This document shows, piece after piece, positions 1 to 7,837 of a stretch of DNA of 17,158 bases. Position 1 is the stretch's first letter, and each line of letters starts with the position of its first letter. The DNA lies in assembly GCA_036258795.1 (NCBI GenBank), contig DATACZ010000015.1, positions 1-17,158 of the forward strand, written 5' to 3'. The translations under genes and the position numbers were made by a program. This DNA is from DATACZ01 sp036258795 (GTDB lineage: Bacteria; Actinomycetota; CADDZG01; JAHWKV01). The notes beneath the pieces were generated by a model, which had not been told where the DNA came from, ran no database searches, and saw nothing but the letters and a program-made list of their open reading frames with translations.

Positions 1-900
1 CGGACCACTGCCCTGCGTCTCGCAGAGCGGGGCCTGGCTGATGTTTGCCTGGTCGACGTTATCGAGGGATGGCCTCAGGGCCTAGCCTTGGACATAAGAC
101 ACTCGGCCCCCCTTCAGGGGTTCGACACCGGATTTATTGGCACCAACGACTACGGGGATTCGGCAGACTCCGACGTCGTCGTGATCACCGCCGGGTTGCC
201 CCGCAGCCCAGGCATGAGCCGGATGGATCTCCTGGAGCGCAATTCCGAGATAGTTGGATCCGTGGCGGATGAGATCAAGGCCCGCTCGCCCGGAGCGGTC
301 GTGATCGTGGTCACCAACCCGCTGGACGAGATGACATTCCTGACCGCACTCAAGACCGGGATAGCCAGGGAAAGGGTCATGGGAATGGCCGGGCTCCTCG
401 ACTCAGCCCGCCTCGCCTACTACATCGCCGAGGAGCTCCAGGTCTCGCCTCTGGAAGTCGACGCGATGACCCTCGGTTCCCATGGGGAGCAGATGGTGCC
501 GCTGCCCCGCCAGGCGACCGTGGGAGGCAGGCCGCTGCCGGAGCTTGTGGATCAGGGCACCTTGGAGCGTCTCTACGCCAGGACCAGAGATGCGGGCGCG
601 GAGATTGTGGGACTTCTTCGCAAGGGCAGCGCCTTCTACGCCCCCTCGGCCGCGACTGCAAAGATGGTCGAGGCCGTCCTCACCGACAGCAAGGAGTCCT
701 TTCCGGTCTCTGCATGGGTTACCGGGCAGTACGGAGTAACCGACGTCTACCTTGGAGTGCCGGCCCGCTTGGGGGCCGGCGGGATTGAGGAGGTCATCGA
801 GCTCGAGCTGAACGAGGAGGAGCTCGCTCAACTCCGGGAGGCCGCCGAGGCAATTCGGGCCAAGTGTGACGAGCTGACCAAGCTGATAGAAGGGCCGTAG
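1..900 (+). CDS. mdh: Malate dehydrogenase, 5'-truncated by the window edge
   Basis: NAD-dependent malate dehydrogenase of the LDH-like type, interconverting malate and oxaloacetate in the cytoplasmic TCA cycle. The reading frame is open from base 1, so the start codon and the Gly-rich Rossmann motif (roughly 12-15 residues) lie outside the window; 299 codons remain before TAG. Visible hallmarks are the acidic end of the NAD fold (CLVDVIEG), the active-site loop AGLPRSPGMSR, the VTNPLD motif, the GLLDSARL segment with substrate-binding Arg, and the catalytic His in GSHGEQM. Arg in PRSPG, at the position where lactate dehydrogenases carry Gln, supports malate over lactate specificity. The C-terminus is complete. 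It converges with DAHP synthase across 80 bp. A second TCA enzyme, succinate dehydrogenase, is encoded a few kb away on the other strand, but the two are not in one operon. Confidence 0.95.
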   Translation, partial: RTTALRLAERGLADVCLVDVIEGWPQGLALDIRHSAPLQGFDTGFIGTNDYGDSADSDVVVITAGLPRSPGMSRMDLLERNSEIVGSVADEIKARSPGAVVIVVTNPLDEMTFLTALKTGIARERVMGMAGLLDSARLAYYIAEELQVSPLEVDAMTLGSHGEQMVPLPRQATVGGRPLPELVDQGTLERLYARTRDAGAEIVGLLRKGSAFYAPSAATAKMVEAVLTDSKESFPVSAWVTGQYGVTDVYLGVPARLGAGGIEEVIELELNEEELAQLREAAEAIRAKCDELTKLIEGP

Positions 901-980
901 ACATAAACGGCGGCTTGCTCTCCGAAGCGTTGTTCAGTTGCGGAGATGCTGGTGCGCGCCCGCCACGGCGGAGCGAAGGG

Positions 981-2333
981 TCAGGAAGCCTGGAGAAGTG
1001 CGGCGATCTCGAACGCCAGATCCAGTGACTGGCGGGCGTTGAGGCGAGGGTCGCAGAGAGCGCGGTAACGATCGCGGTCCTCGAGATGGTGGTCCAGGAC
1101 TGCCTCTGCTCCACCGAGGCACTCGGTGACATCCTCGGGCGTGAGCTCCAGGTGGACTCCGCCCGGCACCGTGCCCTCCTGCTTGTGAACGGCAAAGAAG
1201 GCCTTTATTTCGGCCAGGATGTCTTGGAACCTCCTGGTCTTGACCCCGGATGGAGCCACGAAGGTGTTGGCATGCATGGGGTCGCAGATCCACACCACCG
1301 GCCTGTCCGACCGCTTGACGGCGCTCAGAAGGTCCGGGAGCAGGTGCTCCACACGGCCCGCACCCAGCCGGGGGATGAGCGTGAGCCGCCCGGGCTCCCG
1401 GTCCGGGTCCAGACGCTCGCACAGGGCAAGGACCTCGTCCGGCGTCGTGGTGGGGCCCAGCTTGACGGCTACGGGATTACGGATTCCCGATAGAAACTCG
1501 ATATGTGCCCCGCCGATCTGGCGGGTTCTCTCGCCGGCCCATAGCAGGTGAGCCGAGCAGTCGTACCACTCTCCCGTAAGGCTGTCCCGGCGGGTAAGCG
1601 CCTCCTCGAAGCCCAGAATGAGAGCCTCGTGTGAGGTAAAGAAGTCCACCTGGTGCAGCGCTGAGTCGCCCTTCAGGTCGATGCCGCATGCCTCCATGAA
1701 CTTGAGCGCTCGGGTGATTTGATGGGCGATGGCCTCGTACTGCCGCCCCTGCCTGCTGGAGGCCACGAACTCCTGATTCCACACATGCATCTGGTTGATG
1801 TCTGCGAACCCACCCTTCGTGAAGGCCCTGATCAGGTTGAGCGTGGCCGCCGCCTGATGGTAGGCACGAACCAAGCGCCGGGGATCGGCGCGCCGGGAGT
1901 TGGCGTCGAACGGAAAATCGTTGACCGCATGGCCCCTAAAGGAGGGGAGCTCCATTCCGCCGAGCACTTCGTTGGGTGAGGACCGGGGCTTGGCGAACTG
2001 TCCGGCGATTCGTCCCAACTTCACCACCGGCATGCCTGCCGCGTAGGTGAGCACCACCGACATCTGCAGGATGACCTTGAGCTGATCCCGGATCAGGTCC
2101 GGCGAGAAGCTGGTGAATGACTCGGCGCAGTCGCCGGCCTGCAGGACAAATGCCTCCCCCCTGCCAGCTTTGGCCAGCGATGACTTGAGGGCGCGGGCCT
2201 CGCCGGCGAAGACCAGGGGCAGCAGCCTTCGAAGCTCTTCGAGGGCAGTCTCGAGCTCGCCTTGGTCAGCCCAATCAGGCTGCTGGGCTGCCTTTAGGGC
2301 CCTCCAGGAGGCCGGAGACCAGGTAGTGACCAT
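981..2333 (-). CDS. aroG: Class II 3-deoxy-7-phosphoheptulonate (DAHP) synthase
   Basis: First enzyme of the shikimate pathway: condenses phosphoenolpyruvate and erythrose 4-phosphate to DAHP. The 450-residue length and sequence are those of the class II (plant/Mycobacterium) family, unrelated in sequence to E. coli AroF/G/H. Metal-site residues match the family: Cys69 in QAGDCAE, His354 in DPMHANT, Glu396 in GGVHLEL and Asp428 in CDPRLN. Other family blocks are KLGRIAGQFAKPRS (about 105-118) and the PEP-binding GERTRQIGGAH (267-277). The N-terminal WSPASWR resembles the usual class II start. ATG 2333 is the only plausible start because an in-frame stop lies about 60 nt upstream. There is no clear Shine-Dalgarno; a TAGATT -10-like box lies about 45 nt upstream in the 75-bp gap after the TetR gene, so it may have its own promoter. 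Products feed aromatic amino acids and chorismate. Confidence 0.97.
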   Translation of the reverse strand: MVTTWSPASWRALKAAQQPDWADQGELETALEELRRLLPLVFAGEARALKSSLAKAGRGEAFVLQAGDCAESFTSFSPDLIRDQLKVILQMSVVLTYAAGMPVVKLGRIAGQFAKPRSSPNEVLGGMELPSFRGHAVNDFPFDANSRRADPRRLVRAYHQAAATLNLIRAFTKGGFADINQMHVWNQEFVASSRQGRQYEAIAHQITRALKFMEACGIDLKGDSALHQVDFFTSHEALILGFEEALTRRDSLTGEWYDCSAHLLWAGERTRQIGGAHIEFLSGIRNPVAVKLGPTTTPDEVLALCERLDPDREPGRLTLIPRLGAGRVEHLLPDLLSAVKRSDRPVVWICDPMHANTFVAPSGVKTRRFQDILAEIKAFFAVHKQEGTVPGGVHLELTPEDVTECLGGAEAVLDHHLEDRDRYRALCDPRLNARQSLDLAFEIAALLQAS

Positions 2334-2408
2334 GCCGATATGTTCGCGTGCTTCTTGGATTCTGTGTAGCAGATCAGTGCAATCTAGAAAACGCTACCGC
2401 GCCCGAAG

Positions 2409-3056
2409 CTACTGGCGTCCGAGCCTCGGATTGTGGTCAAGGTGGCTCAGCCCATTCCAAGCCAGGTTGACGAGGTGAGCCGCCACCACGTCGCGACTGG
2501 GCTGCTTGGCATCGAGCCACCACTGGCCGGACAGGGCTACCATCCCCACCAGGGCGTGCGAGTAGAGCGGCGCCATCTCCTCGTCGTAGCCCAACTTGGA
2601 GAACTCCTTGGCGAGGATGTGCTCCACCTGAGTGGCCATGTCGCCAATGAGGCTTGCAAAGCTTCCCGAAGTGCCCGCCACTGGCGAGTCCCTGACCAGG
2701 ATTCTGAAGCCGTCCTGCTCGTCCTCGATGTAGGTGAGCAGGGCTACGGCGGCCTGTTCCAGCCGGGTCCGGGGGTGAGTGGCCACGACGAGCGCTTGCG
2801 TGACCCTTGTGAGAAGGCTCTGCATCTCCCTGTCCACAACCGCTTCGTACAGCCCTTCCTTGCCGCCGAAGTGCTCATAGACCACGGGCTTGGAAACCCT
2901 TGCCCGCTGAGCCACCTCCTCGATGGAGGTGGCCTCGTAGCCCCGTTCGGCAAAGAGACCTCTGGCTACCGATATGAGCTGTTCCCGCCGGGCCTGTCCG
3001 GTCATACGGAGGCGCGGCGCGGGGGTGGGCTGGTGCTGCTGGCTGACTACCGCCAA
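2409..3056 (-). CDS. TetR/AcrR-family transcriptional regulator next to the desaturase
   Basis: One-component repressor-type regulator. The N-terminal TetR DNA-binding domain is clear (RREQLISVARGLFAERGYEA, then an HTH ending VSKPVVYEHFGGKEGLY), followed by an all-helical ligand-binding domain of about 150 residues with no recognised ligand signature. The start is uncertain. TTG 3056, used here, has GGAG 8 nt upstream. The frame is also open to a TTG at 3134, inside the desaturase 3' end, whose GGAGG is only 3 nt away, and ATG 3005 gives the minimal domain (MTGQARR). The gene follows the acyl desaturase on the same strand, 58 bp after its stop with this start, so the two are probably co-transcribed. 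I infer that it controls the desaturase through the repeats at 4163-4192 and so autoregulates; this rests on context only. Confidence 0.9.
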   Translation of the reverse strand: MAVVSQQHQPTPAPRLRMTGQARREQLISVARGLFAERGYEATSIEEVAQRARVSKPVVYEHFGGKEGLYEAVVDREMQSLLTRVTQALVVATHPRTRLEQAAVALLTYIEDEQDGFRILVRDSPVAGTSGSFASLIGDMATQVEHILAKEFSKLGYDEEMAPLYSHALVGMVALSGQWWLDAKQPSRDVVAAHLVNLAWNGLSHLDHNPRLGRQ

Positions 3057-3114
3057 GCCACTGTCTCCAGTGGTCGCCCGCTTTAGGCCATGGCGTGGGT
3101 TGGAACGTTCCGGC

Positions 3115-4122
3115 TTAGCTGCTGATCGTTTCAAGGTCCTCCGTCGGGAGCTTTTCGCTCTCGTCTGCCATTATGCGTTTGGCCGCCATCTGCTCGGGAG
3201 TCGGCCTTCTCACGTTGCGCGCAAGGCCAACCATCTCGAACATGCGGATCGCCCAAGCACTCGGGTCAAACTGAAAGCGCCCTAGCCCGTGACGGTAGGA
3301 GGTAGGGAAGGCGTGGTGGCTGTTGTGCCAGCCTTCCCCGAATGAGAACAGGGCAAGTGCCCAGTTGTTGGTGCTGAGATCGCGGCTTTGGTAGGGCCGC
3401 TTTCCGTAGAAGTGGCACAAGGAGTTGATGCTCCAAGTGATGTGGTGGAGGAAGAAGATCCTGGCCAGCCCACCCCAAACGAATGCGGTGAGCATGCCCC
3501 AGAGGCTACGGGTGACCGCCAGGCCAATGAGAGCCGGAAGCGTAAACGATGCCAACGTGAACCAGGGGAAGAGCTTGTCCACCTTCACGAGAGCCCGGTC
3601 GGTAAGAAGGTCCGGAGCAAATTTGCGAATGTTGGTTTTCTCCAGGTCGAAGAACCAGCCGACGTGGGCGTGGTAGAGGCCCATCAGGACCCCCTTCACT
3701 CCGGATGCCTCTGCGAGGTGAGGGGAGTGCGGGTCGCCGGGCCGATCCGCGTAGGCGTGGTGGCGCCTGTGGTCGGCCACCCATCTGATAACCGGTCCCT
3801 GCACCGCCATGGAACCCGCCGAGGCGAGGACAACCCTCAGCCACTTCGGGGCATCAAAGCTGCGATGCGTGAGCATCCGGTGAAAGCCAATCGTGACTCC
3901 CATGCCCGAGAGGCAGTAGAAGCCGATGAACAAGGCCACGTCCAGGGTCTCGATCCCCTTGCCCCACAACAGCGGAATCCCAACTGCCGCCCCCGCAAAT
4001 GGAGCGATGGTCACCCAGAGAGAAAGCCTTCTCTCAAGCTTCAGGTACTTTTCTGGGGGCCTGACGGTGATCGGCCTGCTGAGAGGTTTTTTAGTAGCGG
4101 GCGCGGCAAGAAGCTGTCCCAT
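3115..4122 (-). CDS. Acyl-CoA (delta-9 type) fatty acid desaturase
   Basis: Integral-membrane di-iron desaturase of the acyl-CoA/stearoyl-CoA class, inserting a cis double bond in saturated acyl chains using O2 and an electron donor. The 335 residues carry the three histidine boxes: HRMLTH (81-86), HRRHH (118-122) and HNSHH (266-270), plus the additional HHITWSINSLCH block (226-237) typical of this class. Hydrophobic segments at about 35-52, 60-80, 95-112, 183-203 and 207-227 fit the four-helix membrane fold. No fused cytochrome b5 or ferredoxin domain is present, so the electron donor must be separate. ATG 4122 has an AAAGGA-type ribosome site 9 nt upstream. The upstream 103 bp hold tandem 15-bp repeats likely bound by the TetR protein encoded directly downstream. 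Precise regiospecificity cannot be read from sequence. Confidence 0.95.
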   Translation of the reverse strand: MGQLLAAPATKKPLSRPITVRPPEKYLKLERRLSLWVTIAPFAGAAVGIPLLWGKGIETLDVALFIGFYCLSGMGVTIGFHRMLTHRSFDAPKWLRVVLASAGSMAVQGPVIRWVADHRRHHAYADRPGDPHSPHLAEASGVKGVLMGLYHAHVGWFFDLEKTNIRKFAPDLLTDRALVKVDKLFPWFTLASFTLPALIGLAVTRSLWGMLTAFVWGGLARIFFLHHITWSINSLCHFYGKRPYQSRDLSTNNWALALFSFGEGWHNSHHAFPTSYRHGLGRFQFDPSAWAIRMFEMVGLARNVRRPTPEQMAAKRIMADESEKLPTEDLETISS

Positions 4123-4162
4123 GCGGCCGATTCCTTTCCATGAGGGTCCTTGTGGACGAGGG

Positions 4163-4192
4163 CTTACGCTCCCGTAACTTACGCTACGGTAG
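4163..4192 (-). promoter_or_regulatory. Tandem 15-bp operator-like repeats upstream of the desaturase
   Basis: On the plus strand, CTTACGCTCCCGTAA (4163-4177) is followed immediately by CTTACGCTACGGTAG (4178-4192): 12 of 15 positions identical, no spacer. Each unit is itself an imperfect palindrome with TTACG/CGTAA-like arms, and dyads also form across the junction. Such paired short palindromes are typical of TetR operators. They lie 41-70 bp upstream of the desaturase ATG, where a repressor would block transcription, and the only regulator nearby is the TetR gene downstream of the desaturase. Binding is inferred, not shown. Confidence 0.6.
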
Positions 4193-4225
4193 GTTCCTCG
4201 TCAAGCCGGGCTCATCGCGGCAAGG

Positions 4226-4924
4226 CTAGGAACGGCGGAATGCAGCCCGCTTCACCTCCTGTATGGCCTGTGTGACCTTGATCCCTCTGGGGCAAGCGGC
4301 GGTGCAGTTGAATATCGTGCGGCACCTAAAGGCCCCATCTTCCGCGCTCAAGATCTGGAGCCTCTGCGCTTCACCCTGGTCCCGGGAGTCGAATATGAAA
4401 CGATGCGCGTTTACGATCGCGGCCGGGCCAACGTAGCGCTTGTCCGCCCAGTAGACCGGGCAGGAAGAGGTGCATGCCGCGCACAGGATGCATTTGGTGG
4501 TGTCGTCGAACCTGTGACGTTCGGCCGGTGACTGAAGCCGCTCCCGCTCGGGCGGGGGGTCGTCGTTTACAAGCCAGGGCATCACGGTGCGGTAGCCCTC
4601 GAAGAAGGGCTCCATGTCCACGATCAGGTCCTTCTCGACCTTGAATCCGGGAAGCGGCTCGACCGCAATAGGCTCCTGCAGGTCCCGGCACAATACTGCG
4701 CAAGCAAGCCTGTTGACCCCGTTGATCATCATGGCGTCCGAGCCACAAACTCCGTGGGCACAGGAGCGCCTGAAGCCGAGGGACCCGTCGAGCTCCCACT
4801 TGATGTAATGGAGGGCGTCGAGCACTCGCCCGTTGTCCTCCAGCTTCACCTCGTACTCGCCCCACCAGGGCTCATCGCCCCTCTGAGGGTCGTACCGCCG
4901 GACGTGAACCTGGACCAAGATCAA
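4226..4924 (-). CDS. sdhB: Succinate dehydrogenase iron-sulfur subunit
   Basis: Electron-transfer subunit of complex II, carrying electrons from the SdhA flavin to the membrane quinone through three iron-sulfur clusters. The N-terminal ferredoxin domain binds [2Fe-2S] through Cys55, Cys60, Asp63 and Cys75 (SCAHGVCGSDAM); Asp at the third position also occurs in E. coli SdhB. The C-terminal domain has C145-x2-C148-x2-C151-x3-C155-Pro and C201, C207 and C211-Pro for the [4Fe-4S] and [3Fe-4S] clusters. Length (232) is normal. The start is TTG 4924: an in-frame TGA lies 9 nt upstream, and GGGAG sits 9 nt before the TTG. It is the last gene of the sdh operon and is separated from sdhA by the CADD-like gene, an unusual arrangement. 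Spacing to that gene is 60 bp. Confidence 0.95.
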   Translation of the reverse strand: MILVQVHVRRYDPQRGDEPWWGEYEVKLEDNGRVLDALHYIKWELDGSLGFRRSCAHGVCGSDAMMINGVNRLACAVLCRDLQEPIAVEPLPGFKVEKDLIVDMEPFFEGYRTVMPWLVNDDPPPERERLQSPAERHRFDDTTKCILCAACTSSCPVYWADKRYVGPAAIVNAHRFIFDSRDQGEAQRLQILSAEDGAFRCRTIFNCTAACPRGIKVTQAIQEVKRAAFRRS

Positions 4925-4984
4925 GTCGCATCACTCCCACGGACGAAGCCCGCACCGCATGGGTGCCGGCGGCGGCGACTTTCG

Positions 4985-5599
4985 TTAGTGGAACTGATCG
5001 AGCATCCCCCACCAAGCTGTGATGGCCAAGTGGGCAGACTCCCGGCTCAGCTCCGAGTCCCTGAGGGCGGATTTGAGAGCACGGGCGTGAGCGACGTCGA
5101 GGGTGGCGTGTAGGTCGAAGAACTCGAGCGCTTTGGGGTCCGTAACCCCGTAGAAGCGGCGCAGCCCGTCACTCTTGGCCTTTGCTACGTCGGGGATCTG
5201 GGCCTCGTAGGCGTAGAGAGCTCCGAGCGCCTCCTCGGAACCCCTAGCGCACAGGGAGGTGTAGGTCTCGACGAGATTGACCGTGCGTGGCGATGCCACG
5301 CTGCCCGTTATCTCCGCCTCCTCCACTCCAAGGCCGGCAGCGAACTGCAGCCATAGGGTCGTGTGGGCCGTTGGGTGGGCTGACTCGTCGGCAAGGACCT
5401 CCGCCACTGCGTCCCGTGCCGGGCCCTCCTCCATGTGATCCATTGCCGAGGAGAGAAAACCCGGAAGCGCCGACTCGTAGTGGTAGTACTGCTTGGCGTA
5501 CTCCTGGAGGGTGTCCATGGACACCTTGCCGAGCTGCCACCGATGGTAGAAGGGGTGCGTAAGCAGGTGTCGCTCCTTTATCACGGCGTTTATCCCCAC
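4985..5599 (-). CDS. CADD-family haem-oxygenase-like di-iron protein, candidate p-aminobenzoate synthase, inside the sdh operon
   Basis: All-helical haem-oxygenase-fold protein (204 residues) of the TenA/PqqC/CADD superfamily. Aligning it by eye with Chlamydia CADD, as I remember that sequence, all six di-iron ligands are present: Glu72, His79, Glu132, His164, Asp168, His171, the last three spaced exactly as HxxxDxxH. The residues implicated in CADD's self-sacrificing p-aminobenzoate synthesis also align: Tyr18 (HPFYHRW), Tyr131 and Lys142 (ALYAYEAQIP to AKAK). The terminal GMLDQFH resembles the family C-terminus. Known relatives make p-aminobenzoate for folate without chorismate, using O2 and reductant. 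The GTG start is strongly supported by CAGGAGG 7 nt upstream. It lies between sdhA (61 bp upstream) and sdhB (60 bp downstream), so co-transcription with complex II is likely. A different oxidase reaction or a role in complex II maturation remains possible. Confidence 0.85.
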   Translation of the reverse strand: MGINAVIKERHLLTHPFYHRWQLGKVSMDTLQEYAKQYYHYESALPGFLSSAMDHMEEGPARDAVAEVLADESAHPTAHTTLWLQFAAGLGVEEAEITGSVASPRTVNLVETYTSLCARGSEEALGALYAYEAQIPDVAKAKSDGLRRFYGVTDPKALEFFDLHATLDVAHARALKSALRDSELSRESAHLAITAWWGMLDQFH

Positions 5600-5660
5600 G
5601 TTGTGGCCTCCTGTCCCCCAACTGCGCCTAGAAGCACATTCCCGGAAACTACCACCTCCA

Positions 5661-7412
5661 TCAGTAACTGCGCTCCTCGGGAATGTAACGGGTGATCGTT
5701 ACGGGTTTGTACTTGAGCTCCACCTTCCCGCCTTCACCCAGATAGGCGAGTGAGTGCTTGAGCCACAGGCCATCGTCCCGCTCGGGAAAGTCAGCTCTAA
5801 AGTGGCAGCCCCGGCTCTCCGTACGTGCGGCTGCTGCTGCCACGGTCACCTGGGCAAGGTCGAGCAGAAAACCGAGCTCGATAGCCTCCATGAGGTCCTG
5901 GTTGTAGATGGCGCCGTGATCGTCTATTCCTGCTTTGGCGTAGAGTTCGCGAAGCTCATCGACGGTCGAAGCAAGCTTCTCCAGGGATTCTTGGTTGCGG
6001 ACGACCCCGCACAGATCGGTCATGTTGCTTGCCAGCTTCTCTCGGATCGACGCCGGGCGCACCCCTCCAGGACGGTCCAAAATCTCGGCTATGGCAGCCT
6101 CAACATCCTTCGCGGGGTCCTCGGGTAAATCTGGGAACTCCACCTGACTGGCGTAGTTCGCCATGTTGATTCCGGCTCGTCTTCCGAAGACCACTATGTC
6201 GAGAAGTGAGTTTGTCCCGAGCCTGTTGGCGCCGTGCACGGAGATGCAGGCGCACTCTCCCGCCGCATATAGGCCTTCCAGGGGGGTGCCGTCCTCATCC
6301 AACGTGACCTGGGCGTCCGAGGTCGTGGGTATGCCGCCCATCGCGTAGTGTGCAGTGGGCTGGATGGGAAGCGGTTCGGTCACCGGTTCGAGTCCCAGGT
6401 AGGTTCGTGCAAAGCCTGAGATATCCGGAAGCTTGGTGTCGATCACCTCCCTGCCGAGATGCCGCAAGTCCAGGTGCACATAGTCTCGGCCATTGATCCC
6501 CCGCCCCTGACGGACCTCCTCGTCAATAGCCCTGGACACGATGTCTCTCGGGGCCAGGTCGCTGATGGTAGGGGCGTATCTGCGCATGAACTGCTCGCCA
6601 ACTCCGTTCACGAGGATGCCGCCCTCACCCCTGGCGGCTTCGGAGAGAAGGATGCCGATTCCATAGATCCCCGTAGGGTGGAACTGAAAGAACTCCATGT
6701 CCTCGAGCGGTACGTTCCGGCGCAGGCACACGGCTGGGCCATCACCTGTGAGGGTATGAGCGTTGGAGGTGATGCGGTAGAGCCTCCCGAAGCCTCCGGT
6801 GGCGAACAGGACGGCTTTGGCGTTGAACACGTGAATCTGCCCACTGCGGAGCTCATATGCGACCACCCCGCAGCAGATCGGACGGCCCTCCTTGCCGGGG
6901 CTCAAGATCACGTCCAACACATGCCACTCGTTGAAGAAGGTGACCCCTTGGGCCAGACAGCGCTGGTACAGGGTCTGGAGGATCATGTGGCCGGTCCGGT
7001 CCGCGGCGTAGCACGCACGGCGAACCGCCGCCTCACCCCGGTTCCTGGTGTGGCCCCCGAACCTGCGCTGATCGATGAGCCCGTCGGCAGTTCGGTCGAA
7101 TGGGAGTCCCATGTGCTCCAGATCGATCACCGCGTCGATTGCCTCCCGGCACATGATCTCCGCGGCGTCCTGATCCACCAGGTAGTCGCCACCTTTGACG
7201 GTGTCGAAGGCGTGCCACTCCCAGCTGTCTTCTTCGACGTTGCCCAATGCCGCACACATCCCACCCTGGGCCGCCCCGGTGTGCGAGCGGGTCGGGTACA
7301 GCTTGCTGATCACCGCGGTGGAGCTCGCCTGCGAGGCTTCCAGAGCCGCACGCAGGCCGGCACCGCCGCCCCCGACGATCACGCACTCATATCGGTGAAA
7401 GGTAGCCGGCAC
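5661..7412 (-). CDS. sdhA: Succinate dehydrogenase flavoprotein subunit
   Basis: Catalytic subunit of complex II: oxidises succinate to fumarate with covalently bound FAD. From GTG 7412 the protein has 583 residues, the usual length. The dinucleotide-binding GGGGAGLRAA starts at residue 14; His44 in RSHTGAAQGG is the predicted 8-alpha-histidyl FAD attachment site. Further family motifs are FFQFHPTGI and SEAARGEGG with the catalytic Arg, PTAHYAMGGI, and HGANRLGTNSLLD near the capping domain, then the C-terminal helical domain with ESRGCHFR. The frame stays open upstream to 7769, but that part lies over sdhD and is not SdhA-like. GTG 7412 begins just before the conserved FHRYECVIVGGG and 11 nt after the sdhD stop, though no good Shine-Dalgarno is visible. 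It is followed by the CADD-like gene rather than sdhB. Confidence 0.96.
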   Translation of the reverse strand: MPATFHRYECVIVGGGGAGLRAALEASQASSTAVISKLYPTRSHTGAAQGGMCAALGNVEEDSWEWHAFDTVKGGDYLVDQDAAEIMCREAIDAVIDLEHMGLPFDRTADGLIDQRRFGGHTRNRGEAAVRRACYAADRTGHMILQTLYQRCLAQGVTFFNEWHVLDVILSPGKEGRPICCGVVAYELRSGQIHVFNAKAVLFATGGFGRLYRITSNAHTLTGDGPAVCLRRNVPLEDMEFFQFHPTGIYGIGILLSEAARGEGGILVNGVGEQFMRRYAPTISDLAPRDIVSRAIDEEVRQGRGINGRDYVHLDLRHLGREVIDTKLPDISGFARTYLGLEPVTEPLPIQPTAHYAMGGIPTTSDAQVTLDEDGTPLEGLYAAGECACISVHGANRLGTNSLLDIVVFGRRAGINMANYASQVEFPDLPEDPAKDVEAAIAEILDRPGGVRPASIREKLASNMTDLCGVVRNQESLEKLASTVDELRELYAKAGIDDHGAIYNQDLMEAIELGFLLDLAQVTVAAAAARTESRGCHFRADFPERDDGLWLKHSLAYLGEGGKVELKYKPVTITRYIPEERSY

Positions 7413-7423
7413 TAGTGGCCCAC

Positions 7424-7837
7424 TCAGGCGCCGGGCATCTGGGAAGCGTCGAAAGTGACGATTACTACCGTGCCGAGAAGGAGCAGCAGGGCGGTTATCG
7501 AGTAGAGGGTTACGACGGCCAGCTTGGCCCATCGGGTACCGTGGATGTGGTCTCGTATCACCACCCTCGCACCGATGGCTCCGTGAAGAAGGGCGAGGGC
7601 AAGGAGGAGCCAGTCGTACGAGCGCCAGAAGGCGCCGGTCCAGCGGGCGGCGACAAAGCTGAAGTTCACCTTTTCGACTCCGCCGTCGAGCACGTGCATG
7701 ATCGCCATGTGCCCCAGCACGAGGAATACGAGCACCAGCCCGGAGAGGCGCATGAAGAACCAGGTCCACACCTCCGAACGGGCAGGCGGTACGAGGGGCG
7801 TAAAGCGCCTGAGGTAGACGTCCTCTACGCTCGCCAT
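7424..7837 (-). CDS. sdhD: Succinate dehydrogenase membrane anchor subunit
   Basis: Second membrane anchor of complex II, holding haem b and the quinone site together with SdhC. From ATG 7837 the protein has 137 residues with three hydrophobic helices at about 31-50, 75-97 and 105-128. The signature LLHGAIGARVVIRDH contains His85, the likely haem ligand, in the H-x4-G-x-R-x3-D context common to SdhC/SdhD. The N-terminal WTWFFMRLSGL resembles the quinone-proximal segment of anchor subunits. The ATG overlaps the sdhC stop by one base (TGATG), so translation is coupled. The open frame extends upstream to 8161, but that part overlays sdhC and is not supported. Confidence 0.9.
   Translation of the reverse strand: MASVEDVYLRRFTPLVPPARSEVWTWFFMRLSGLVLVFLVLGHMAIMHVLDGGVEKVNFSFVAARWTGAFWRSYDWLLLALALLHGAIGARVVIRDHIHGTRWAKLAVVTLYSITALLLLLGTVVIVTFDASQMPGA

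Noticed and set aside
919..946. Possible bidirectional terminator between mdh and DAHP synthase (TCTCCG with CGGAGA)
   Set aside because: Only 6 bp of stem, a 16-nt loop and no T-run; too weak to call.
3388..4143. Open frame of 251 codons on the plus strand opposite the desaturase
   Set aside because: It is a shadow of a gene with all three histidine boxes and has no recognisable domain or ribosome site.
4736..4738. SdhB Asp63 in place of a [2Fe-2S] cysteine as an unusual loss
   Set aside because: Asp at this position also occurs in E. coli SdhB and is a normal cluster ligand variant.
6459..7415. Long open frame (318 codons) on the plus strand opposite sdhA
   Set aside because: It is fully antisense to the well-supported sdhA and its translation resembles no family; such frames are expected in high-GC DNA.
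7413..7769. N-terminal extension of the SdhA frame
   Set aside because: It overlies sdhD in another frame and is Arg/Pro-rich low-complexity sequence; the family N-terminus begins at GTG 7412.
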